Below are positions 1-12,338 of a DNA stretch of 64,000 nt, piece after piece. Below the pieces are notes generated by a model, which was not told the origin of the DNA, searched no databases, and saw only the letters and a list, made by a program, of their open reading frames with translations. Origin of the DNA: Rutpela maculata (Eukaryota; Arthropoda; Insecta; Coleoptera; Cerambycidae); the NCBI GenBank assembly GCA_936432065.2, contig OW386293.2:110058427-110122426 (forward strand), given 5' to 3'. A program made the position numbers and the translations under genes. Each line of letters opens with the position of its first letter. Positions within the stretch are counted from its first letter, which is position 1.

Positions 1-769
1 ATGTATATCTGTTAACTTTTCCATAATATTGTTTAAAAAATATTGGCAAACTGAATACTGCACAAGATTCAGTAAATTCACTCTTGTTGTATCAAAATAT
101 CACGTTAGTACGAACCTACGAGGCACTATTCAAAAATTTACACTCCCAACAATATAACTTATGACACTAAAATCAAATTTGATCTCCTATCAACCAAATA
201 ACTAACTATTAATGATATTAACAACAAATGCGTTAGTACAGTGAATGTCTCAAATTTCAACAATTTGTGATTCGCAGTTATCTTAAAATACTAGGAAATA
301 CACATTCACGAAAAAAATACTTCTCCAATATAACGGTTGTTGCATTTTCGCGCCTTGACCACCAGCATATGTGACGCAAAACATCAATCGATTGGATGCC
401 ACCAGTTGTCCCTCCGAAAACTCAATTTCCAGATCCAAAACCGCCGATTCCTCACAAGCAATGTATCACCGATCCAGTGTCAAGGTTGATCTGTCAAAAT
501 TAATTGTTCCTGCTCGATTTTCAATTGTTTATGAGGGCAACAAGTGTGCACATCTGGTAGATCTAGTTCGCTTTGAAACAACCTTTCGGAGTTTCGATAC
601 GGCGCCGAAGCCATGCCAAATTTTATCCCTGGATCAATAATGTGGTAAACACCATTCAGTTTAGTCCTTCATTCAAGAAATTTTACTATGATATAATAAA
701 CATGGCGGCGATGTAATGTCAAGTACACGGCCTACTGGGGTTTAATCGATGACAGTTGAATGTTCTCCC
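1..769. other. Upstream/intronic sequence, no supported gene
   Basis: AT-rich sequence upstream of the Egr exons. A slightly GC-richer open frame at 359-640 (about 90 codons, no ATG) has no recognisable domain and ends in a stop, so it is not called. No splice-supported Egr 5' exon was found. Confidence 0.4.
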
Positions 770-2295
770 GTTGGGTTATTGGATTTCTTTAAAGTTGCAA
801 TAAACGATGTTCTTAGTGAGATAAATAAAATGAATTGAAAATTTTCGTTATTATTAAATCAACGGACATCTTATTTTACAATAAACGAGTTTTTTCTGGG
901 GGCATAGAAAATAAACTGGACATTCTTGTTTTTGTTAATGAAAAAGCATCTTATCTTAAATAATAAATTGTTTTTATAAGAAAAAAATGTGTTATTGTAT
1001 TTCTTTAAAGTTCCAATAAACGATGTTCTTCATGGGGTAAAAAAAATAACTGAACTATTTATTTTTTATTAAATTAAAGGACATCTTATTTTCAACAAAG
1101 TTTTTTTCTGGGGGCAAAGAAAACATTGGACAATTTTGTATTAATTAATGAAAAAACATCTTATCTTAAATAACATGTTGTTTTTATAGTATAAATATGA
1201 GTTATTGGATTTATCTAAAGTTGCAATAAACGATGTTGTTCATGGTATAGAACAAAATGAATCGAAAAATTCAGTTTTTATTAGATTAAAAGGCATCTTA
1301 TTACAATAAATAAGTTTTTTTCTGAAAATAAATTGGACAATTTTGTCTGTAATAATGAAAAAGTATCTTATCATAAATAATATGTTGCTTTTATAAGAAA
1401 AAAATGTGTTATTATTTTTTTAAAGTTGCAATAATTGATGTTCTCCGTGATGCAAAACAAAATGAACTGAACAATTCAGTTTTTATTAAATTAAGGGCAG
1501 CATCTTATTTTACAATGAACATAGTTTCTTTCTGGCGTTACAGAAAATAAATTGGACAACTTTGTCTTATTTTAAATAACATGTTGTTGTTATAGGAAAA
1601 AATTAGTTATTGATTTTTTTAAAGTTGCAATAAACGATCTTCTCCATGGTATGAAACAAAACGAACTGAACAATTCAGTTTTTATTAAATTAAAGGGCAT
1701 CTTATTTTATAATAAACAATTTTTTTTTGGGGAGGGGCAAACTGGTCAATTTTGTCATTATTAATGAAAAAACCTTATTTTAAATATATCGTTTTTTAAT
1801 TCCTTTAAAGTTGCAATAAACAATGTCCGTGGTATAGTACAAAATAAATTGAACAATTTAGTTTTAATTACGATAAACAAGTTTCCTCTGGGATGATGAT
1901 AGAAAATAAATTGGGCAATTTTGCCTCTAAACGAAAAAACATATGTTAAATAATACGTTGTTTTTATAGAAAAAAAAACTTTGGACTTCTTTAAAGTTGC
2001 AATAAACGATGTTCTTCATGGGATAAAGCAAGACGATTTGACCAATTTCGTTATTGTTAATTTAAAGGGCATCTTATTTTAAAATTAATTAAACAATTTT
2101 GTTTTCATTAAAGATAAAATATCTTAAATATGTTGTTTTCTATGAAAAGAAAAATTATTGGGTGTCTTTAAAGTTACAATAAATGAGGTTCTTCATGTTA
2201 TAAAACAAAATTAATTGAACGATTTAGTTTTTATTAAAGAAAAAACATCTATTCTTAACATTTTAAATAACTTGTTTTTATAGAGAAAAAATGAC
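770..2295. repeat. Tandem array, eight degenerate units of about 175-216 bp
   Basis: Each unit has the core AAAGTTGCAATAAACGATGT, followed by a variant of CATCTTATTTTACAATAAAC, then an AAATTGGACAATTTTGT-like block and a GAAAAACATCTTATCTTAAA block. Cores start at 791, 1007, 1217, 1422, 1621, 1807, 1993 and 2170. The spacings of 216, 210, 205, 199, 186, 186 and 177 fall steadily. The last unit is the most decayed and the array fades near 2295. It lies 0.8 kb upstream of the zinc-finger exon, within presumed intron or 5' sequence. No ORF is conserved between units, so a satellite-like repeat is the best reading. Confidence 0.9.
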
Positions 2296-3120
2296 ATTAA
2301 AATATTAAATTTATTTCTAGGATGATTACAACCGTTTTCTTTTGTTTAATAAGACATAATATATCAACTTAATACTAACTAAGCTAAAACGAGGGGAAAA
2401 TGTTTTCACAATATAACATTCTGTTAAAAATAGCTATGAAAAATATTGCCGCCCGCAAAATATCAGCAAAATGAAACCGCGAATAGTAATCATACTTATT
2501 AGAATGATTCAAACCGCAGAATTATTAACAACGACATTGCTGTGGGATTTTCAAATACCCTTAATCTATTTATGAATATCAAAATCTATTGGAAATTTAC
2601 ACATTATCAGTTTTATTAAAATTTATCTAAACCGTTAACTCAAAAAATAATGCAACATAAAACGTCAATTATTAACTCGTTTATAATAATAACAGTAATA
2701 AAATGATTTTTACCGTCGATAGGTTTGCCTTGTTTACAAATAACTGCATTTCAATTACCGACAATTTACACACACTTTATATGGTTATACCTAACAAAAA
2801 ACTGCATAAATGATTGAATATTTATTATTATTACCACAACTGTACATCATCTTACACAAATAATTCTTACTACCAAAATAAAACTTCAACATAATTTTAT
2901 TCATACTCGCATTACCGCCTTTGAATTCTAAAAATGCTCGTTATCTCTAGGTATCAAATACCAAATAAAATTTCATTCATTTCTGTACGTGTATGTATAC
3001 CCGATAAAACCCTCAATGAAAACCAACAATCAGCACTTGCTCAGCCGTTTTCAGTACGTGCTTCACCATCTAAACTATAAACGATAACGCCGCATTACAA
3101 GTTTATTTCATTCTTTGCAG
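2296..3120. other. AT-rich sequence before the Egr exon
   Basis: No gene or repeat recognised. It ends with the pyrimidine tract and AG acceptor of the exon at 3121. Confidence 0.5.
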
Positions 3121-4298
3121 GTTCCTTAGACCCAGAAGAACTCTCAATCGACCAACAACAACAACAACAACATTCAAGCCCACACCATTCACCGACAAGC
3201 AGTCAAATCACAGAACGCGCCACCCCGCAGGATTCTGCTTTATCGCCCAGCTTAAGAGAGGAAGAAAACACAAATCACAGCTCGCTAAGCATGTACCCGC
3301 ATTCAAGCAACAACAACATGGCCAAATTACAACACCGGAGCATATACACATCGGCCGGAAGCCCAAACATCACCGGCAATATCCAGATGCAGAACGCTAG
3401 CCCTTTAGGGATAGGCAGCCAGAATATGGCGCACTCTCCATCGGCGGTGAATCAGTGGTTGCTAAGTAGCGGCGACAAGCCCATGTATCCTTCGATGTTT
3501 GGACTCCTCCAAGGTACCTCGCAAAGCCCCCAGCAGCAGTACCCGTCTGCCACACCCAGCCCCGCAGGAACACAATACGATGACAGATCTCAAGCAGAGC
3601 AACTGATGCTGAGCATGGACTGTACCAGCAACCTAGCTCTGAAACAACCACCGTCATACCCCAGCTGTTCAGCAACAAGTACTAGTCTACAACTGGACAT
3701 GCAACAACAGGATTTGGTATATTCCAGAGTTGGGCAGCCGCTGGTCGCGAGTACCACCAAGTACCAGTGGGAAACTCAAGATTACGGCTCGCCCCAAAAT
3801 ACCAGTGCGTTGGTAGTACCTGGCCCCTCGAGCCTGGTACCCAAACAGGAACCGTTCAGTGCTACGTGTAGTGGTGATCTTGGACAGACCTCGAACCCCG
3901 GTTACGGCGTGCAACTAGCCGAATACAACCCTTCGACGAGTAAAGGACACGAAATCCTCAGCCAAGTGTACCAACAAAGCCCTATTCCGCTCAAGTTAGT
4001 ACCGGTGAAGCCGCGAAAGTACCCAAACAGGCCTAGCAAGACGCCGGTGCACGAAAGGCCGTACGCGTGCCCAGTGGAAAACTGCGACAGGAGGTTTTCC
4101 CGATCCGACGAGCTCACGAGGCACATCAGGATACATACGGGGCAGAAGCCGTTCCAGTGCAGGATATGTATGAGGAGCTTCTCCAGGTCGGACCACCTGA
4201 CGACGCATATCCGGACGCACACAGGCGAGAAACCGTTCTCGTGCGACGTCTGCGGTAGAAAATTCGCCAGGAGTGACGAGAAAAAGAGACATGCCAAG
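3121..4298 (+). CDS. sr: Egr/stripe transcription factor, exon with zinc fingers 1-3
   Basis: Internal coding exon of an early-growth-response (Egr; Drosophila stripe) C2H2 zinc-finger activator, a nuclear DNA-binding protein. A polypyrimidine tract ending TTCTTTGCAG precedes 3121, and GTAAGG follows 4298. The frame is open from 3123 (two bases of a split codon come first), so the ATG at 3291 is probably not the true start. Counting from that ATG, residues 1-250 are Ser/Gln/Pro/Tyr-rich and low in complexity, with a poly-Gln run just upstream of it. Finger 1 uses C260, C265, H278, H282. Finger 2 uses C290, C293, H306, H310. Finger 3 uses C318, C321, H334. The helices RSDELTR, RSDHLTT and RSDEKKR are the EGR set known to read GCG-TGG-GCG. 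About 392 residues are visible here. Upstream exons are not identified. The zinc-finger assignment is secure; orthology to stripe rather than another insect Egr is inference. Confidence 0.95.
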
Positions 4299-6136
4299 GT
4301 AAGGGTCAAGTATATACTTCAATACATATATTTGTAACTATCTGTTATAATTTAAGTATAGGATCATAGTTGACGGTCAGAAATAAAAAAATACCTCGGG
4401 AAATAATCGTTAATAAATAAAAAAAAATGTCTAATTAAGAAGACCATAAATCTTAGAAATAACGAAGATATTACGCCATGACTTTTTTTGCACAATATGC
4501 ATTGAGAATATTTAATTAAGTAATTACCTAGTAACAATTGGTAATTTTAAAAATAAACTGCTTAGTTATGCTAAATTAGTTTTATTACAATAATAATAAT
4601 AATAATAAATAAGTAGTAACTGATTGATAATGGGCACACGATTCTGGGATCTACAATCACGAAGACCGTGGGATATGGGGAATTGACCTTAGTTATTAAA
4701 ACCACTGGAAATGCTATTATTTAGTTTCTATTTAGGTTTTAGAAAAATTGTTGCACATTATTATTTGAATACAATATCTAGAAAATGGCCACCATTTAGG
4801 TTACGACAAATGTACCTAGACTCTTTTTATCGCATTAAATCTTACTATATCCAATATTTCGTCTATAGCTCGAATAAACTATATTTTTTTTAGTTTCTTA
4901 ACCTTTGTGGTTTATTCCTGTCCCTGTTCCCGTTTAAATAGCCCCACAAGAAATAATTTGAAGACATTAAATCACAACAATTTCGGTATTTTCGCCGATT
5001 TTATTTTGTGCACATAATCACTTCAATTACTTGAGTGATAACAACAAGTTCTATGTGTTTTTCTATGCGTTTTTTATCATATATTACTATAAAACCATTT
5101 CCTTACGTTTTTACTACTCAACTGTAAAAATAAGATTGACATAAAATAAAAATAGCGACCAAATGAAATTTCTTAGTTTTTGTTTTGGAGATATATCGCT
5201 AAAAACTGTCATAGGGTTAAGTAGTAAATAAGAAAAAGGGAAATCGCGCCATGTACCCAAAATAAGAAACAACAAAGCAGCTACAGTCATGTATTTCGGA
5301 ATTATTGTTCCTCGTCAGCATAGCGTAGCTTAAAGAACAGAATCTGGAAAGATTGGAACAACAAATACATAGGTCAAAAGTACTGTATCTATAAAGTACT
5401 CTACTTATTCCTACGTGTCTGTTGGGCTTTATGTACCGACTGTTCTGACCAAGGTCTAAAATTGGGCCCAACAGACGCGAAGGGACAAGTAGGGTACTCT
5501 GTACGGTATATTCGACCTATTTAATTGTGGTTCCTAATCTATTTTTTCTAGATCATGCTTTTCAAGCTACCCTGCGCTGATGAGAAACAATAATTCCGAC
5601 ACACGTGTCCGTAGCTGCTTCGTTTTTTCTTTTAAAAAAAATATATATGTATGATTATCTCACTCATTAACATTGTAGCCAATGGACCTACATTTTTTGA
5701 GACCATTGTACAACTAAAATGTCATTATTAGCGGGAAAACAACTAGATCGGTTTTTGACAGCACTGGCAACATCAACGTACTGTTTTTTATCACTGTAAA
5801 ATGAGTTTAACCCATTGACATATGTCATGTTTTATTTCCTGGAATATTCTCTGCAAATAACACTCGTACGTTTGAATTTTATCTATAATTTTTTCTCGAG
5901 CTATGTTGCCTAAAGTAATATAACTCGTACATATTGTACAATTTATTATCAAAGTATAAACCTCTCACACTAAAGCATTCGAGATATAATCAGATAATAA
6001 ACTGTCAATTTACACACCACGCTCTCGAAAAAATTTTACCGATAAAATTCTAAGCTCTAGTGATATTATGTACGTTTAATGTTTATGTATGGATCAGACA
6101 AAAAATCAGATTTTTCAACAGCTCCTTCTATTCCAG
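4299..6136 (+). other. Egr intron (1838 bp, phase 0)
   Basis: Intron between the two Egr coding exons. Donor GTAAGG is at 4299 and acceptor TTCTATTCCAG ends at 6136, behind a pyrimidine-rich stretch. It sits between codons AAG (K336) and GTC (V337), inside zinc finger 3. It is AT-rich, with a short (AAT)n run near 4590-4605. No ORF, RNA gene or clear transposon was recognised inside it. Confidence 0.85.
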
Positions 6137-6349
6137 GTCCACTTGAAACAAAGAATGAAAAAAGAGAACAAACTAGGCAACAACAACACGTCCCAAACGT
6201 CCGCATCTTCAGTACAATCCTCACAAACGTCACAGACTCACCACCATCATTTGCACCCTCATCAACAGGTCGCCTCCCATTTGCACCAGTCACACACGGT
6301 GACGAGTGAGGAGGGATTGAGCCTGCCCGTGGTCACCAGCACCCTGTGA
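6137..6349 (+). CDS. sr: Egr/stripe transcription factor, terminal exon
   Basis: Last coding exon: 70 codons plus TGA at 6347-6349. It continues in phase 0 from the AAG at 4298. Its second codon supplies the final zinc-binding histidine of finger 3, followed by the basic segment LKQRMKKENK typical of the EGR finger C-terminus. The rest is a Ser/Thr/Gln-rich tail with a His cluster (HHHHLHPHQQ) and ends VVTSTL. Joining this exon to the previous one completes a canonical finger, which strongly supports the splice sites. The visible protein is about 462 residues. An ATG-starting reading at 6089 in the same frame only reflects open intron sequence. Confidence 0.92.
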   Translation, partial: VHLKQRMKKENKLGNNNTSQTSASSVQSSQTSQTHHHHLHPHQQVASHLHQSHTVTSEEGLSLPVVTSTL

Positions 6350-7245
6350 GACTTGCCAAACACCGGGATTGAACCCGGTGAATGTGTGCTACTAATTCGC
6401 GATGACTGTGATCTCGGAGTGCTGGATCTTGACCAACCCAGGATTATTTTTGTTCAAATTGAATGAAATGTACTGAAGATACCTGATTAATGATCTCCAG
6501 AATTAGAACGGCCTATTATATAGCGCTCGTATATGTTAAGTCTGTGCCATTTTTTGTGTCAAGAAACTTATATGTATTAAAAGCCACGGAATATGAGGCG
6601 ATCTAATCTTTCGAGGAATGCGCGTTAAAGGTTTCTCTGTAATTTGAAGAGGCAAGTATGAGTAATCGATTTTAAAGTAGCATCTGAATGATATTTTTTA
6701 ACGTGCCCACATCGTAAATGCACGTGGTTTTCGAAAGATGATGACAAAAGCAATGTGCGTTCGGTGTATATGCCATGTGGGCACGTTAAAGTTCGACAAA
6801 ACTTCCAGATAGATATGCCGCTGTTTGAATAAGACCTGTGTAAATACGCGATTAATAAAAGTTAAAATGGCATCTATTAATAATGTAGCCGAAAATGGAC
6901 GCAAGACGCGTCATAAATTTTGCCCAGCACTATATTTTATCATGCGTCTGAAAAGAGGATGCCTGTACTGTGCCTTATTAAATTATTGAGAAGCTTTTAG
7001 CGTTCTTTTTCGCAGGCGTCCCCCAAGATAATTTATACCGATTTTCTTGGTTAATTTATGAACCTGAAGACTAAATATATGTCACGTGAAATGTTGTAAA
7101 TACCCAACATGTCACTAGCAGAGGTATTTTAAGCCAGTTAAGCTGCCACAGACTGAATTTTGCGGTATTTAACCGTTAAAAAAGGTTGTTGTTAAAATTA
7201 AAATCCTATTTTTGTATGTTTCAAAATAAATGTTGATCGTATGTA
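6350..7245 (+). other. Probable Egr 3' UTR
   Basis: Non-coding sequence after the Egr stop. The first good AATAAA lies at 7225-7230, in a T-rich context, and is the best candidate poly(A) signal, so the 3' end is set near 7245 by inference. It contains a GC-rich hairpin at 6361-6380 and a perfect 14-bp inverted repeat at 6699-6712/6775-6788. Transcript data would be needed to fix the end. Confidence 0.45.
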
Positions 7246-7710
7246 TATTTTATTTTTATTAGTGTTCTGAACACTTCATATAGTTTTTTTTAACATTTTA
7301 GGAATCAGTAACAAGAGCTTTAATTAATTTTTTAGGTTAAAAACTGTTTTTTAAACATCGTTGCCAAATAACACTTTTTTAAACTGTTTTTTAATACATT
7401 CCGTACTATTTTTTTATTAATGATCACTTATATGTTATGTATTATATTTATTTTGTTAGCTATTAGGGAAAAAGTCAATATTAGATGCAGTCAATAGTGA
7501 TCAAGGTAATGCGCACATTTACAAAATTTTCATTGGCTACAAAGTTTGTTTGGAAAATATCGAGTTTGCCTTAAAGAAGTGTCTTTTCTATAGTAGGATT
7601 TTAAAAAACGTTGTGCAAGGCCATACTGTTAAAAATATAGTTACCAAGCCGCGATAGCGACCGGACATTCAACCGAGATGCGGCAGGGAAGAAAACCCAT
7701 GATCGAACCG

Positions 7711-8648
7711 CATATACAGGGTGTTGAGATAGAACGAAATATTTACTTCAACTTTATACGTAAAATCTATTTTTGAGATAATGATAATGAACTTTTTTGT
7801 TATTTAGAGCCAGGCTAGATGCTTTATTCCATTGTTATGTTGCAGATATCGATGCACAACCTACTACAATTATTTTTACGTCCTCAAAATACGAGAAATC
7901 ATATTAGAATTTTTTTAATTCCAAATTTGACATATTAGCCTTAATTAGAATATATTGAAACGCTTTTGTATCAAATTTAATTTAAATAGGCCAAAAGGGT
8001 ATTTATTTTATTGCACGTCAAAATTGTAATTAACGCCATTTAATTTTCTAATAGAAAGCTCAGTGGGCCTTGGAAAAAAGAAACAACCGAATATGAAAAG
8101 GAAAAAAGCTTCATTTTGAATTACAATAAGTGATGAAGTCATTGTTTTCTTATGCATTTTTATGAAAAACCCTATATTTTTGTACCTAAGAAAGCCAATC
8201 ATATTTCAAAAGGGCTTTTCATAAAAATGCATAAGAAAATAATGACTTCATCACTTGTTCTTATTCAAAATAAAGATGTTTTCATTTCCACGTTTTTCCA
8301 AGACCTACTTAGATTTTTACTAGAAAATTAAATAGTGCTACTTCCAACTTTGACTCCCAATAAAATAAATACCCTTTGACACATTTAAAAGAAATTAGGT
8401 ACAAAAACATTTCAAAATTCTCTGATTGACTCTATGATGTCGAATTGTGAATAAGGAAATCCCTAATTTCTCGAATTTTGGGGGTATAAAAAAATCAGTA
8501 GGCCGTGCATTGACATCTGAAACATGGCAAGATGACCCAAAAATGCGCCTTTCTGTGCTCTAAATAACAAAAAAAAGTCCATTCGATTATCTCAAAAATA
8601 AGATTTTATGGTCTTAAGTTCCACTTTAAGTGGGACACACGGTATATG
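7711..8648. mobile_element. Long palindromic (foldback) element
   Basis: Two diverged arms of about 460 bp in inverted orientation meet near 8190-8210. Ends read CATATACAGGGTGT (left) and, reverse-complemented, CATATACCGTGTGTCCC (right), resembling Tc1/mariner-type termini next to TA. Matching blocks include TATTTTTGAGATAAT (7765-7785 against 8587-8603), ATGTTGCAGATATC-like (7840 against 8516) and ATGAAGTCATT with TATGCATTTTTATGA-like around the centre. It has no transposase. It would form a very long hairpin if transcribed. Confidence 0.85.
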
Positions 8649-11600
8649 ATATAAGACATTTTTTTGTCTATTCATATTATTAGATATTTTGTATTATTGT
8701 TTTTCAGAAAAAACTATTTAAAATTTATGAACTTAGATAACGTTTTTTATGGCAAATTATTATTTATTTTATTATTTTACAAACTACTAACCATAAATGA
8801 TTCCATTCTGACCTATACTTTTTAAATGTCTCCATGAACATAAGTCCTTGGGCAGCAGATCGGAAGAGCTAAGAGTCCACTCTATGGATCTCTGTTTACT
8901 GATTACCTATCAGGATACACCTGAAATAAATATTAACCTTCAGCTTCAGCGCGGGGTATGGTTGAAACCGCATCCTGTTTGATGACGTAGCGCATGCTGA
9001 TATTATGTTCTTTGGAAACAGTTCCAGATGTTTTTGAGCAACTAAATTGTCATTTATAAAGAATTGCCCACTGGTAATACTTACATTATCAAAGATTAAT
9101 TTTTCTTTTTTTTTTTGAAGAAGAATTTTGATAAATTTTATATCAACATCGTGATCCATAGCAACATATCTCAGTAATAGTTGAAGCATTTGATCTAATA
9201 TTAACATTTATAATATAACGATTTGAAAAGCAAATGATTCGATGGTCGAATGCCATTTTCAATCGAATCATTCCCTTTTCGAATCATTTGAAAATGGCAC
9301 GTCGAAAGTCATATAAATATGCGTTGAATTGTTGCAATCACTTTTTGCAAATTGCTAGAAATTATTTAGTTCTTCTTCTCACCCTGTTTGCCTCACTGCT
9401 CAGTATCGAACGATTTTGCTCCTCTAGCAGGGAATGTTTGCGTCGCTGTATCGGCACACACATACACAAGTAGTTAGAAAAGGTACGAATATTTAAAAGG
9501 ACATAAAATGGTTATCTGTTATACCGTGGTGCTGTCCACATTAAAAAAAGCGAACAATATTTAGGCCTAAATAATTTCGTTCAAATATTTTGTAAATTAT
9601 TATAGCCCTGTGTCCAGAGGTTTTAACTTCTTAAATCAACCAAACAAGGTGGAATTTCACCCAGATTTTGGTACCATAAGTGAATTAAAAAAATTGCAAG
9701 GGTGGGGCGTCCGCTTCAGCCCCAAAAATGGTTTAAGTTCAGAGAACTCAGTTTTGAAAAATACGCTAAATATACATTAGATCAAATTTAAATAATAAAT
9801 GGTTTTAACTTAATTTCTGGTAGTGATTCTCTTGTAAAATACGATTCAAAAGTTATATCTGTCAGTACGTGAATAGCGCACGTAGAAAGTTTACAGGAAA
9901 ATTCACAAAAAGTTTCGTACGAAAATTCTCGCACAGATCAATCTTTTGCCTTCAAATAAAGAAAATGAAAAACCGTATTATTTATATTCCACATGTAGAG
10001 ATAACAGAAAAAGATTTTTATAGTATTGGCAAAAATTATGATTTTTAATTTTTATTTTATTTTATTTTATTTTTTTTTGATTTCTTGTTTTTTATGTTTA
10101 TATATTCAAAGCACTATAATATTTCTATCAAAAAGAGGAGGCCCACTCCTGCTTGAAAAAAATATTTTTCCTATTATGAATTTTAGCATTTTTATAGTAT
10201 TTTAAACATACAAATTTTAAAAATCCAAGAAATTAAAACATTTAAAAAACACGCCACTTTGTGCTAATAATGTAAAAATCTATTTGCATGCTGTTATATC
10301 TAAATATGGAATATAATCGGGAATAAACTGAGGGCTGTAGGTATAAACTCCCCCTCCTTCGCTCTTCACCATAGTCTTTTGTAAAAGAAATCTCCGAATT
10401 ACATAACGTACGAAAGTAATGAAATAATCACAATGTAAATGAAAGAAGTAGGTGTTTATTTCTCATTGAAAAAAATGACATTCAAGTATAGGAGTAGGAA
10501 ACGGGGGACGCCCTCCTTTATAATCCAAAAATGTTTATCTCGGTTTTTATTACTTTGGTACCGGATTATGGTTATCTGATCTTTACACGAAAAAGATCGT
10601 TTTGGTAAACACCATAGAGCTTATTTTTTTTTTAAATTGGTTTAAAACAACTGTTGCAGGTCCGATTGTGGCCCTATTTCAATTAACAATCTAAGCTCTG
10701 GCTTTAATTTAAAATAAAGTGTCATAATTTAAATAAAAACCTGCTCTAAGGACATCACCTTCAAGGAGCCCTAGCTCGAAGCATCTTTTTGATATTTATT
10801 TTCATTATTGCAAATGAGAAACCGTAATCCAATACGCACATCTGAAAGCTGAGGCCTTGTTTTTAATACAAATCTACAAACAATTAAGAAAAACCTTTCA
10901 TCTGTAGAATTTTAAATTTTATCTAATGAATATTTTGCGTACTCTATACGTTACGGAGTTATTTGCAAAACAGATTACTATTTGACTTAAACCTTTTTCT
11001 TGGAGATGTGGCAGGCGCCCCGACCATGCAAACTTTGCTTATTTTATTTAAGGTACTAAAAACAAGCGACATGTAAAATTCCAGCCAGTTCGATTTTAAT
11101 GAGGAGTTACACCTCTACTTCGACTTTGGACACTGGGCTACTACGGAACTTGTATAAAGTGTACATAGAAGAATAATTTAAATAACATTATTAAGTTTGT
11201 AAATATTATAAATATTTAATTATTATTAAAACTGAATTGTTAAAATGCCGGCTGTTGTATTGAATAACTGTTGTTTAAAAAAAGCTCACATATAAATAAT
11301 AATTCTTCCTTCATTTATGCACATGCCTATCCAAGTAGGTCTCTATTTTTATATCCTAAAAATATTAGATGTTTCTTACAATGTACGTTTCCCAAACGCG
11401 CAACACGCACAAAAATCGCTTAGTCAAGCATCGAAGCACCTTTTTGCATGGGGCAGATTTGGTGGGCGATTTTTCTGCGAGTTGCTCTTTCGTCGATCTA
11501 GAAAATCCTGTTAAATTTTTCATCAATCAAAGGCTGTTTGTCTTATTGTTAATGTGATATTTGAATACCTATGTGGATATTTTAAATTATCTTTTTTGTC

Positions 11601-12338
11601 TCACTGAATATATTCGAATCTATTTATTTGTACATGTTGTTTGTCAAAAAAATTCAGTTAAACAAATTTAACGCAATTTATTGATGTACATGGTTGTGTC
11701 AGCTATTATTGAATCTTCTCACTGAATCAAGAAAATAAACTGCTGAATAAATAAGTTTGTGTTTCTTTTCACCCTTCCTTCTTCCTTCTTTATTCAAAAA
11801 GGTTTTTAAGGCTTTGAAAAAATCATCTAGATGCAGCGATTAAAACAGTGATTGCTTTACAAAGTAGATAAATATAAGTGACTCGATGAAATTATTATAT
11901 AATGAACAATTAATGATATCGTACACGTCTTCAACTACCTACATGCACTTTACGATGATACACAATTTTAAATTGCAGTTGTTAAAGGTACGAAAAAAAG
12001 CAGGAATTAAAAAAAATCTAGTCATACTTCCCTCTAGTCCACCGAGAAGTCAAGCGTCTCGAGCACTCTTGAAAACGTAAGTTCATGAATGATTTATCTT
12101 AAAATTAACAACTTTTTTAAACTGATTTATTTTTCCTGAAGATTTCGATTTTTTTTCATTGAATTTAACGTCAAATTAGATATTCAGAAATGCGACTAAA
12201 TAATGTATTTTCTGAAACCTCGTGCATTGCAAAAACTTAACGAAAGGTAAGTAAGATAGAATATATTAAAGGCATATTATTTCATTAATGTAAATAGAAA
12301 ATCTTATTAATTTAAATTTGCAATGGTATAGGAACTTT
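8649..12338. other. AT-rich intergenic sequence, no gene recognised
   Basis: About 3.7 kb with only short spurious frames. Noted inside it are a 13-base match to a sequencing-adapter core at 8857-8869, a small nested inverted repeat at 9232-9299 (AAATGATTCGA and GCCATTTTCAA pairing with their complements), and a T/ATTTT-rich run near 10045-10080. Frames at 11317-11557 and 11886-12080 show no domain. Confidence 0.5.

Noticed and set aside
359..640. Open frame of about 90 codons upstream of Egr
   Set aside because: No ATG start, no recognisable domain, ends in a stop, and no splice donor that would join it in frame to the Egr exon was found.
3397..4322. Several antisense and alternative-frame ORFs over the zinc-finger exon
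   Set aside because: They are shadows of the GC-richer Egr coding exon.
6066..6309. Overlapping frames on both strands at the last Egr exon
   Set aside because: The spliced Egr frame explains this sequence; the others show no domain.
11317..11557. Two overlapping plus-strand frames of 62-65 codons
   Set aside because: Low-complexity translation with no motif; expected by chance in 64 kb.
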